Assembly (NCBI RefSeq): GCF_019039035.1
Contig: NZ_JAHNZT010000043.1
Location: 1-64,000 of the forward strand
Source: Citreicoccus inhibens
Lineage (GTDB): Bacteria > Myxococcota > Myxococcia > Myxococcales > Myxococcaceae
Direction of reading: 5' to 3'
Length of the DNA stretch: 64,000 nt
Shown: positions 17,235 to 25,399 of the stretch, piece after piece
How the letters are laid out: every line of letters begins with the position of its first letter
Position numbering within the stretch: position 1 is the first letter of the stretch
Translations under genes and position numbers: made by a program
The notes under the pieces: generated by a model
The model's input: the letters and a program-made list of their open reading frames with translations, nothing else
What the model was told of the DNA's origin: nothing
Database searches by the model: none

Positions 17235-19133
17235 TCAGCCCGCGTGCGACGCGCGCGGCGCCAGTTGGCGCGTGGGCCGCAGGCCCTGCTCCACCCGCCG
17301 CGCATTCTCCAGTCGCTGCCGATGCGCGGACAACAAGTCGCTGCGGGTGACGATGCCCACCACGCGCGTGGGGGCGTCTCGGCACACCACGGGCAGGCGG
17401 CCCACGCCCTCCTCCACCATGAGGTCCGCCGCCTCGCGCAGCGAGCTGTCCTCGAAGGCCACCGCCAGCGGGCGCTTCAGCAGCTCCCCCACCCGCCTGC
17501 CGTCGGTCGCCGCGCCATCCAGCAAGTCCCGCCGCGTGACGACGCCCAGCAGCGCGCCGTCGGGCGCCACCACGGGGAAGCCCTGGTGCCGGGTGCCCTC
17601 CGCGCCCGAGCCGAGCCACGCGCGCACGTCCTCCAAGGTCCGCTCGGAGGCCAGCGTCACCACCTGGCGCGCGGCGTGGTCCTTCACCAGCGCCTGACTC
17701 AGCGGATCCACGCCGTACTCGGTGAGGACGCGACCACCTCGCCGCGCCAGCTTCTCCGTCATGATGGAGTGGCGCATCAGCAGCGATGACACGAGGTACG
17801 CCGCCGAGCACCCGCCGAGGAGCGGCAGGAGGCCCATGGGCTGACGCGTGGTCTCGAAGGCGAAGACGACGGAGGCCAGGAGCGCGCGCGAGGCGCCCGC
17901 GAAGATGGCCGCCATGCCCACCAGCGCGGCGATGCGCACGTCCACGCCCAGTTGCGGCGCGACCCGCGTGGCCAAGAGCCCCAGCCCCGAGCCCAGTCCG
18001 CCGCCCAGGGTGAAGAGGGGCGCCAGCGTGCCGCCGGACGTGCCGCTGCCCAGCGCGATGGACCAGGACACGAACTTCATCACGCAGAACAGCAGCATCG
18101 CCGCACCCACGAAGCGCCCCGAGAGGATGTCCTCGATGTTGGTGTAGCCCACGCCCAACGTGCGCGGGGAGAAGTAGCCCACCGCGCCCACCACCACCGC
18201 GCCCAGCGCCGGCCACCACATCCAGTGCAGCGGCAGCTTCTCGAACGCGTCTTCAATCGCATACACCGCCTTGGTGGCGCCCATGGAGGCCAGACCCACC
18301 ACGGCGCCCATGACGATGTAGAACGCCAGCGCGGACCCCGACGGCGCCACCAGGTCCGGCATGGCGAACGCCGGCGCGCCGCCCACGAAGGCCATGCGCA
18401 CCCCCGTGGCCGTCGCCGTGGCCAACGCCACGGGGATGACCGAGCGCGGCCGGTACTCGAACAGCAGCAACTCCACCGCGAGCAGCACGGCCGACACCGG
18501 CGCGCCGAACGTCGCCGCCATGCCCGCCGCCGCGCCCGCGGCCAGGAGCGCCTTGCGCTCATCCGCCGTCACGCGCAGCAACTGCCCCAGGAGCGAGCCC
18601 AGCGCGCCGCCCGTGGCGATGATGGGCCCCTCGGCGCCGAACGGTCCGCCCGTGCCGATGGCGACCGCGGCGGACAGCGGCTTGAGGAACGTCATGCGCG
18701 GCGGGATGCGGCTCTGGTTGTAGAGCACCTGCTCCATGGCCTCGGGGATGCCGTGGCCTCGGATGGCGCGCGAGCCGTAGCGGGCCATGAAGCCCACAAT
18801 CACCGCGCCCACCACCGGCACGCCGATGACCCACGGGCCGAGCGCGTGGTCCGCGGGAGACAGGTTCTCCGTCGACAGGCGCCCGAAGAAGGCGATGTTC
18901 GTGAACAGGTGGATGAGGGCGCCCAGTCCCTGGGCCACCAGCCCCGCCGCGAGGGCCAACAGCACCGCCATGCCGCTGATGAACACCACGCGGCCATCCA
19001 CGGGCTCGACGGACCGAGGCCAGCGTTGCTCCGCCAGCGTGGGCCCCATGGAGGGCGCGACCGGCAAGCGCGCCCGCGCCTCGGGGCCTTCTCCGTGACC
19101 TTCCTCCACCCGCTCCTGCTCAGGCCTCTTCAT
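17235..19133 (-). CDS. ClC-type chloride channel/transporter with CBS domains
   Basis: About 632 residues. The membrane domain carries the ClC signatures: GTGGPFGAEGPIIATGG (a GxEGP loop with the gating Glu), and GSGTSGGTLAPLFTLGG (GxFxP-like). Roughly ten hydrophobic helices precede a cytoplasmic pair of CBS domains (about 480-620: HQGFPVVAPDGALLGVVTRRD and GRLPVVCRDAPTRVVGIVTR), which usually sense nucleotides. It moves chloride across the inner membrane, perhaps in exchange for protons. The start at 19133 has GAGG upstream and overlaps the MarR stop by 14 bases, implying coupled expression. Confidence 0.92.
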   Translation of the reverse strand: MKRPEQERVEEGHGEGPEARARLPVAPSMGPTLAEQRWPRSVEPVDGRVVFISGMAVLLALAAGLVAQGLGALIHLFTNIAFFGRLSTENLSPADHALGPWVIGVPVVGAVIVGFMARYGSRAIRGHGIPEAMEQVLYNQSRIPPRMTFLKPLSAAVAIGTGGPFGAEGPIIATGGALGSLLGQLLRVTADERKALLAAGAAAGMAATFGAPVSAVLLAVELLLFEYRPRSVIPVALATATATGVRMAFVGGAPAFAMPDLVAPSGSALAFYIVMGAVVGLASMGATKAVYAIEDAFEKLPLHWMWWPALGAVVVGAVGYFSPRTLGVGYTNIEDILSGRFVGAAMLLFCVMKFVSWSIALGSGTSGGTLAPLFTLGGGLGSGLGLLATRVAPQLGVDVRIAALVGMAAIFAGASRALLASVVFAFETTRQPMGLLPLLGGCSAAYLVSSLLMRHSIMTEKLARRGGRVLTEYGVDPLSQALVKDHAARQVVTLASERTLEDVRAWLGSGAEGTRHQGFPVVAPDGALLGVVTRRDLLDGAATDGRRVGELLKRPLAVAFEDSSLREAADLMVEEGVGRLPVVCRDAPTRVVGIVTRSDLLSAHRQRLENARRVEQGLRPTRQLAPRASHAG

Positions 19134-19656
19134 CGGATGAACCTCGTGTCCTCTTGCCCCGCGCACGGGGCTCGTCTTCAAAGAAGAGCGGGGCCTCGTC
19201 ACCCTCCAGGCCCAGTTCGGACACCCATGCCGCAAGCCCGCGCGCCAGCCCCTCGCGCGTGGCGGGGTCCAGGGCGCGCAGCCCGGTGATGAGGCGGGCC
19301 TGCGCCATCGGCGGGGCCTCTCGCACCACGGCCCGTCCGGCGGGCGTCAGGGACACCTCCACCCGACGGCCGTCCTCGGCGGAGGCGCCACGGCTCGCGA
19401 GCCCTTGCTCGATGAGCTTCGTCACCACCACGGACACGCTGCTTTGGTGCGTGAGCGTTCGCGCGGCCAGGTCGTTGATGGAGCACGGCCCGCCCTCCGC
19501 CAATTGCTGGAGCACGAAGAGCTGCGCGCCGCTGATGCCCACCAGCCGCTCCGATGCCCGCGCGGAGACGCGCAACAGCCTCACCAGCCGCCGCACGCCA
19601 TCCATCACGGCGCGCACCTCGGCGGGGTCCTCGGTCCGCTTTGTATGGGAGCCCAT
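19120..19656 (-). CDS. MarR-family transcriptional regulator
   Basis: A 178-residue MarR protein. The winged helix-turn-helix is clear: SGAQLFVLQQLAEGGPCSIN, then DLAARTLTHQSSVSVVVTKL (recognition helix), and the wing RGASAEDGRRVEVSLTPAGR. A charged C-terminal tail (EDEPRARGKRTRGSSDEEA) is extra. It is the first gene of an operon with the ClC channel and DUF2156 protein, and so probably controls them in response to a small ligand or envelope stress. A short dyad covers its start codon. Confidence 0.9.
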   Translation of the reverse strand: MGSHTKRTEDPAEVRAVMDGVRRLVRLLRVSARASERLVGISGAQLFVLQQLAEGGPCSINDLAARTLTHQSSVSVVVTKLIEQGLASRGASAEDGRRVEVSLTPAGRAVVREAPPMAQARLITGLRALDPATREGLARGLAAWVSELGLEGDEAPLFFEDEPRARGKRTRGSSDEEA

Positions 19657-19657
19657 A
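19644..19657. promoter_or_regulatory. Dyad over the marR start codon
   Basis: TATGGG-AG-CCCATA is a perfect 6-bp inverted repeat that includes the ATG of the MarR gene. It is about the half-site size MarR dimers bind, so autoregulation is possible, but operators usually lie in the promoter rather than on the start codon, and it is short enough to arise by chance. Confidence 0.25.
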
Positions 19658-19841
19658 TGTCAGGCGCGGAAGGTACGCGCCGGCAATTCACGTCGCAAGC
19701 CGGAGTGCGGGCACGCACAGCCTGACGCGGGGCTTCTGGACGGTGGGGCGTTAGGCCAGCTGCTGGCTCCCCGCAGGGAAGCCACCGGACCTCGTGATGC
19801 ATCCTGGACAGTGGGAGCGCCGCGACCGAGCCGAACCGCGC

Positions 19842-20732
19842 TCAGCCTTCTTCCTCGACGGGCTCCTCCGCGTCACCGGCTCCAGCCGGCGCGCGGCCCA
19901 GGAGGCGGTCCACTTCGGCGTGCGCTTCCTCGGCCTGCGCGTGCGTGATGCGACGGACCGTCTCCAGCTGCGTCACGATGCGCTGCGCGTGACGCCACAG
20001 CGCGGGTGAGCCGGAGCTCGGCGAGCGCTTGCGCGGCGCGGGCAACATGGCGGCGAGGATGGCGGCCTGGGCCACGGAGACCTGCGCCGCGGACACACCG
20101 AAGTGCTCCCGCGCGCCTGCCTCGATGCCATAGACGCCGTTCCCCCACTCCACGACGTTCAGGTACAGCGTGAGGATGCGCTTCTTGGTGAGCGCGTCCT
20201 CCAGCCGCCGTGCCAGCACCAGCTCCTTGCCCTTTCGCCAGAGGCTGCGGTCCGTGGACAGCCAGAGGTTCTTGGCGAGCTGCTGCGTGATGGTGGAGGC
20301 GCCCCGTCCCAGCTTGTGCTTGCGGACCGACTCCTCCACGGCGCGGGCCAGCTCCACCGTGTCCACCCCGTCGTGCAGATAGAAGCTGGCGTCCTCGGAG
20401 ATGACGACCGCGTCCACCGCGTGCTTCGCGATGGAGGACAGGGGCACCCACTGCTGGCGGCGGCGCGCCTTCTTCCCTTCCTCGCGAGCCTCCTCCGCGC
20501 GCTGCTCGATGAGCGCCGTCGTCTTCGGGTTCTGCGTGGCCAGCCACGTCGCCTCGGGCAAGGCGAGGTAGGCGTACGCGCCGAAGCCCAACCCCACCAC
20601 GAGCGCCAGCATCAGCCAGCGACCCCAGCGCGTCCCCGCGCGACGGCGCACCGTCCGCGTCTTGCGGGTGGTGACCTGGGAAGGAGGGCGAGAATCCGGC
20701 TTGGACCGGCGCGCCGGGGGCGAGGTGGCCAT
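19842..20732 (-). CDS. mtgA: Monofunctional peptidoglycan glycosyltransferase (GT51)
   Basis: A 296-residue GT51 enzyme with a basic, Ser-rich cytoplasmic tail (1-37), one membrane helix (about 38-56) and the catalytic domain outside. The family motifs are present: SEDASFYLHDGVD with the catalytic Glu, GASTITQQLAKNLWLS, RKGKELVLARRLE and RILTLYLNVVEWGNGVYGIEA. It polymerises lipid II into glycan strands without a transpeptidase domain. The linker between the helix and the catalytic domain is Lys/Arg/Glu-rich (EQRAEEAREEGKKARRRQQ). It is a single-gene unit by spacing. Confidence 0.92.
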   Translation of the reverse strand: MATSPPARRSKPDSRPPSQVTTRKTRTVRRRAGTRWGRWLMLALVVGLGFGAYAYLALPEATWLATQNPKTTALIEQRAEEAREEGKKARRRQQWVPLSSIAKHAVDAVVISEDASFYLHDGVDTVELARAVEESVRKHKLGRGASTITQQLAKNLWLSTDRSLWRKGKELVLARRLEDALTKKRILTLYLNVVEWGNGVYGIEAGAREHFGVSAAQVSVAQAAILAAMLPAPRKRSPSSGSPALWRHAQRIVTQLETVRRITHAQAEEAHAEVDRLLGRAPAGAGDAEEPVEEEG

Positions 20733-20766
20733 CGGGGCTTGTCTCTAGCGCCTCCCTCCCGCCTCG

Positions 20767-22794
20767 TCACGATTCGAGCGGTAACTCCAAGACAAAACAC
20801 GCGCCCTGGCCCGGCTGGCTGCTCGCTGACACCGTGCCGCCATGCGCCTCGGCGATCTGCCGGGTGAGGAAGAGACCCAGCCCCAGGCCGCCATATCGCC
20901 GCGAGGACACGGCGCGCTCGAACCGCCCGAAGATGCGCTCCAGCGCGTCCTCCGGCACGCCGATGCCGTGGTCACACACGCGAAGCCGCGCGCGACGCTC
21001 CCCCTCGCGCGCCAGGGACACGTCCACCGGCTGCCCCGCGCCGAACTTGATGGCGTTGGACAGCAGGTTGGTGAGCGCCTGCTCCAGCCGCGCCCGGTCC
21101 CACGTCCCCATGAGCCGAGGCATCACCGACGCGCGCAGCTCACAGCCCGCCCGCGCCGCCGCGTCGCGGAAGCGCTCCACCACCTCCAGCACCAGCTCGG
21201 ACAGGTCCATCGGCTCGCGTCGCAGCTCCAGCCGCCCGGTGTTGATGCGCCCCACGTCCAACAGGTTCTCCACCAACTGCGTGAGCCGGGACACCTGCCG
21301 CGCCAGGAGGTGCACCTTGTCTCGCACCTCGTCCGGAACATCCGGCCGCCTCAACCGTGACTCCATCCCGTGCACCCGCAGCGTCAGCGCGGCCAGCGGC
21401 GTGCGCATCTCATGCGCGGCGATGGCGATGAACTCGTCCCGCGCGGCGATGGCCTCGCGGGCCTCGTCGAACAGCCGCGCGCGCTCCAACGCATGAGCGC
21501 AGCGGCGCGCCAGGTCCTCCGCCAGCGCGCGCGCCCCTTGCCCCAAGGGGGCGGACGCGGGCCCCGTGCACAGCGTCAGCGCGCCCACCACCTGCCCGCC
21601 CGTCCACATCGGCGCCACCAACCCCGAGCCACCCGGTCCCTGCCACGCGCGCAGGGCCCCCGACGACGCCGGCTCGGGAGGGCGCGCGGAGCACGTCCCC
21701 GCGCTCGCGAGCGGCTCCATCGTCCGGTCCGGTCGCATCAGCCAGAGCGCGGCCCCGTCACACAGCTCCGGTACCAGCAGCGCCACCACGCGCGGCAGCG
21801 TGCCCCGCCAGTCGAGCGACTCGCCCAGGACCGCGCCGGCCTGCGCCAGGACGCGCTGCGCGTTCTCGGCCCGCCTGCGCTCGGCCGCGACCGCCGCGAG
21901 CGTCAACCCCGACAACGTCAACACCGCGAGGAACGTCTGCACGGACAGCACCTGCTCATTGTTGTCCACGATGAGCGTGCCAAAGGGCCCCAGTCCCTGG
22001 CTGGTGTACCAGATGGCGATGGAGCCCATCATCGCGGCCACGGTCGCCGCGCCGCGGGGGCCCATGCGCAGCGCGGCGGTGATGACGACGGGGAACGCCG
22101 CGTAGGGCAGCGTGGCGAGGATGCCCTGCGAGGACGAACTCACGGGCTGACGGAACAGGAACGCCGTCACGAACACCGCCACGCCAACCACCAGGCCCGC
22201 CTCCGTCCCCGAGACCCGCCAGGGCACGCGCGAGCGCAACGGCCACCAGGTCAGCAACACGGGCGCGACCAGCACGGTGCCCAGCGCGTCACTGAGCCAC
22301 CAGCTCACCCACTCGCGCCAGAACGACGGGGACTGCAACCATTGCACGGACGCGAGCGCGCCCAGCGTCGCGCTCGGCAACGCCGCGACGAGCGAGCCCA
22401 GCACCAGCAAGCCCGCCACTTCACGCACCCGGATGAGCAGCACGGGAGTGCCCAGCACCTGACGCATCAGCGCCGCGCCCAGGCCCATGCGCAGCGCATT
22501 GCCCAGGCCCCACAGCAAGCCCACCTGCACGGGGAAGCCCTGCACCACGGCGATGCCCAGCTCCACCCCCAGCACCGCGCCCAGAAGCGCCGCCCACATG
22601 CGGAGGGGCGAGCGCAGCAGGAAGGCAAGGCTCACCCCGGCGGGCAGCCACACCGCCGAGCCGCGCAGGGGCTCGAAGAGGAAGCGCGCGCTGATTCGCT
22701 GCAAGGCGAGAAAGGCGACGCCCAGGACGAGGGCACGGCCCCAGGTCGCTCCCAGCGCGGCCCTCACCCGGGATGCGCCGGGCATGACCTCCAT
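20767..22794 (-). CDS. MASE1-sensor hybrid-less histidine kinase
   Basis: About 675 residues. An N-terminal multi-helix MASE1 sensor (about 10-290) is followed by a GAF-like domain (about 340-440, VPELCDGAALWLM), a HisKA domain with the phosphorylated His in AAHEMRTPLAALT, and an ATPase domain with N box NLLSNAIKFG, G1 VCDHGIGVPE and G2 GGLGLGLFLTRQIAEAHGG. No receiver domain and no adjacent response regulator, so it is an orphan kinase, common in myxobacteria. The ATG at 22794 is chosen for its GGAGGAGG; the frame is open further but would run under the divergent PEP-synthase gene. Confidence 0.88.
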   Translation of the reverse strand: MEVMPGASRVRAALGATWGRALVLGVAFLALQRISARFLFEPLRGSAVWLPAGVSLAFLLRSPLRMWAALLGAVLGVELGIAVVQGFPVQVGLLWGLGNALRMGLGAALMRQVLGTPVLLIRVREVAGLLVLGSLVAALPSATLGALASVQWLQSPSFWREWVSWWLSDALGTVLVAPVLLTWWPLRSRVPWRVSGTEAGLVVGVAVFVTAFLFRQPVSSSSQGILATLPYAAFPVVITAALRMGPRGAATVAAMMGSIAIWYTSQGLGPFGTLIVDNNEQVLSVQTFLAVLTLSGLTLAAVAAERRRAENAQRVLAQAGAVLGESLDWRGTLPRVVALLVPELCDGAALWLMRPDRTMEPLASAGTCSARPPEPASSGALRAWQGPGGSGLVAPMWTGGQVVGALTLCTGPASAPLGQGARALAEDLARRCAHALERARLFDEAREAIAARDEFIAIAAHEMRTPLAALTLRVHGMESRLRRPDVPDEVRDKVHLLARQVSRLTQLVENLLDVGRINTGRLELRREPMDLSELVLEVVERFRDAAARAGCELRASVMPRLMGTWDRARLEQALTNLLSNAIKFGAGQPVDVSLAREGERRARLRVCDHGIGVPEDALERIFGRFERAVSSRRYGGLGLGLFLTRQIAEAHGGTVSASSQPGQGACFVLELPLES

Positions 22795-22946
22795 GCCACC
22801 TCCTCCGCTCCAACCTATGCCCCGTCTCCTGGGGAGGCTCTGGCAGGGCAGGCCGGCGACCCACCCCCACCTCGGGCGCCGCCTCGCTTGTGGCGTGCCG
22901 CGCGCATCCCCATCCCTTGCGGGCGACACCGCCGGGGAGGTCCGCC

Positions 22947-25262
22947 ATGAGGTTCATCGCCTGGTTCGAAGCGCTGGGACGCCGGGACACCCCCACCGTG
23001 GGAGGCAAGGGCGCCAACCTGGGAGAGATGACCCACGCGGGCCTGCCCGTCCCCCCGGGCTTCGTCGTCACCGTGGAGGCCTTCCGCACCTTCGTGCACG
23101 AGAACGGCCTGGGCGAGGCGCTCGGCTCCGAGCTGAACGCGCTGCCCGTGGATGATGCCGCCGCGCTCCACGCCGCCGCGGAGACGCTCCAGTCCCGCGT
23201 GCGGCGCGCGCCCATGCCCGCCGCCGTGCGCACGGCCATCGTGGAGGCCTACGCGGAGCTGGGCCGCAAGGTGAACTCGGGCGCGTCGCCCTGGGTCGCG
23301 GCGCGCTCGTCCGCCACCGTGGAGGACGCGGCCCAGTCCTCGTTCGCGGGCATGTTCCGCAGCCACCTCAACGTGCGCGGCGCGGAGGAGCTGCTGCGTC
23401 GCGTGCAGGACTGCTGGGCCTCGGCCTTTGGCGCGCGCGTCCTCTTCTATCGCGCGAAGCAGGGGCTCGGCGCCACCGAGCAGCTCGTGGCCGTCGTCGT
23501 CCAGAAGATGGTGGCGTCGGAGAAGTCCGGCGTCATGTTCACGCTGGACCCCACCTCGGGCGACACCGGGCGCGTCGTCATCGAGACCGCGTGGGGCCTG
23601 GGCGAGACCGTGGTGTCGGGGCAGGTGGAGCCGGACCGCGTCGTGCTCGACAAGCGCGACCTCGCCGTGAAGGAGCGCGTCGTATCCCACAAGGAGCGCG
23701 AGCTGGTGCGCGACCGGGACAGCGGCGTCACGCGCATGCGCCCCGTGCCGCCCGAGCGCGCCGACGCCGCGTGCCTCTCCGAGGACGAAGCGCGCACCCT
23801 CGCCCGGCTGGGCCTCCGCGCCGAGAAGCACTACGGCCGGCCGCAGGACCTGGAGTTCGCCATCGAGGAGGGCCACACCTATCTGGTGCAGACGCGGCCC
23901 GTCACCACGAAGGGCCCGCGCGCGCCCGCGGAAGGGGCGGCACACCCCACCGACGCGAAGTCGAGCGGCGGCGAGGTGCTGCTGCGCGGGCTCGGCGCCA
24001 GCCCCAGCACTGGCAGCGGACGCGTGCGCGTGCTGCACACGCCCGACGAGGGCCCGAAGTTGGAAGCCGGCGAAGTGCTGGTGACGGGCATGACCACGCC
24101 GGACTGGGTGCCCTTCATGCGGCGCGCCTCGGCCATCGTGACGGACAGCGGCGGCATGACGAGCCACGCGGCCATCGTGTCACGCGAGCTGGGCCTGCCC
24201 TGCGTGGTGGGCACGCACACCGCCACGTCCGCGCTGCGCGACGGCACGGTGGTGACGGTGGACGGGCGCACCGGCACCATCCGCGCGGGCGCCACCGAGG
24301 CGTCGAGGGCCCCACGCGCGGCCCCGGCCTCCTCGGGCGTGGAGCCCGTCACCGGCACGCGCCTGTACGTCAACCTGGGCGAGGCCTCGCGCGCGGAGGA
24401 AGTCAGCGCGCTGCCCGTGGACGGCGTGGGACTCTTGCGCGCCGAGTTCCTGCTGCTGGAGGCGCTGGAGGGCAAGCACCCGCGCCTGCTGTTGGAGCGC
24501 GGCCAGTCCCGGGCCTTCGTGGAGCGGCTGTCGCACGGCCTGGACCTCATCGCCCGCGCCTTCCACCCACGCCCGGTCATCTACCGAAGCACGGACTTTC
24601 GCAGCAACGAGTTCCGAGGCCTGGAGGGCGGTGAGCGCTTCGAGCCCGCCGAGGCCAACCCGATGATTGGGTACCGGGGCTGCTTCCGCTACGTGAGCGA
24701 GCCGGACCTCTTCAAGCTGGAGCTGGAGGCGCTGCGCGACGTGCGCTCGCGCTCCGACAACCTCCACCTGATGATTCCGTTCGTGCGCACCGCCTGGGAG
24801 TTCGAGGCGTGCCGAGACCTCGTGCTCCAGAGCGGCCTGCGCCCCGGGCGGCACTTCCAGCTCTGGGTGATGGCCGAGGTCCCCTCCGTGGTGCATTGGA
24901 TCCCCGAGTACGCGCGCCTGGGCGCCACGGGCGTGTCCATTGGCTCCAATGACCTGACCCAGCTCATCCTCGGCGTGGACCGGGACAGCGCGAGGTGCGC
25001 CCCGCTCTACGACGAGCGGGACCCCGCCGTGTTGGACGCCCTGCGTCGCATCATCCGCGCCGCCCAGCGCGCGGGGATGACGGCCTCCATCTGCGGGCAG
25101 GCCCCCTCGGTCCACTCCGACTACGCCGAGGCGCTGGTGGACTGGGGCATCGACTCCATCTCCGTCACGCCGGACGCCGTGAGCGCCACCCGGCGAAACA
25201 TCGCGTCCGCCGAACAGCGCCTGCTCCTGCGCGAGCGCCGGTCCCCCCGACGCCGCCGGTAG
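22947..25262 (+). CDS. ppsA: Phosphoenolpyruvate synthase
   Basis: About 771 residues, normal length. The ATP-binding domain has VGGKGANLGEMTHAG at the N-terminus and AARSSATVEDAAQSSFAGM; the central swivelling domain has the phosphohistidine motif TDSGGMTSHAAIVSRELGLP; the C-terminal TIM barrel has GVGLLRAEFLLLE, NPMIGYRG and GATGVSIGSNDLTQLILGV with CGQAPS. It converts pyruvate, ATP and water into PEP, AMP and phosphate, the entry to gluconeogenesis when the cell feeds on amino acids. Start ATG 22947 follows GGGGAGG; the gene is divergent from the kinase with 152 bases between. Confidence 0.93.
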   Translation: MRFIAWFEALGRRDTPTVGGKGANLGEMTHAGLPVPPGFVVTVEAFRTFVHENGLGEALGSELNALPVDDAAALHAAAETLQSRVRRAPMPAAVRTAIVEAYAELGRKVNSGASPWVAARSSATVEDAAQSSFAGMFRSHLNVRGAEELLRRVQDCWASAFGARVLFYRAKQGLGATEQLVAVVVQKMVASEKSGVMFTLDPTSGDTGRVVIETAWGLGETVVSGQVEPDRVVLDKRDLAVKERVVSHKERELVRDRDSGVTRMRPVPPERADAACLSEDEARTLARLGLRAEKHYGRPQDLEFAIEEGHTYLVQTRPVTTKGPRAPAEGAAHPTDAKSSGGEVLLRGLGASPSTGSGRVRVLHTPDEGPKLEAGEVLVTGMTTPDWVPFMRRASAIVTDSGGMTSHAAIVSRELGLPCVVGTHTATSALRDGTVVTVDGRTGTIRAGATEASRAPRAAPASSGVEPVTGTRLYVNLGEASRAEEVSALPVDGVGLLRAEFLLLEALEGKHPRLLLERGQSRAFVERLSHGLDLIARAFHPRPVIYRSTDFRSNEFRGLEGGERFEPAEANPMIGYRGCFRYVSEPDLFKLELEALRDVRSRSDNLHLMIPFVRTAWEFEACRDLVLQSGLRPGRHFQLWVMAEVPSVVHWIPEYARLGATGVSIGSNDLTQLILGVDRDSARCAPLYDERDPAVLDALRRIIRAAQRAGMTASICGQAPSVHSDYAEALVDWGIDSISVTPDAVSATRRNIASAEQRLLLRERRSPRRRR

Positions 25263-25399
25263 GCCCCACCCCGGGGCCCCGAGGGGATGGTGCGCCGTGT
25301 AGCGGCGGACACCTCGGTGGCCCCGGACGCGGGGTTTTGCATCCGGTGCGCTTTGCGAGGTGAGCAGCCGGCACGGCCAGCGCTAGATTGCCCCTCCCT

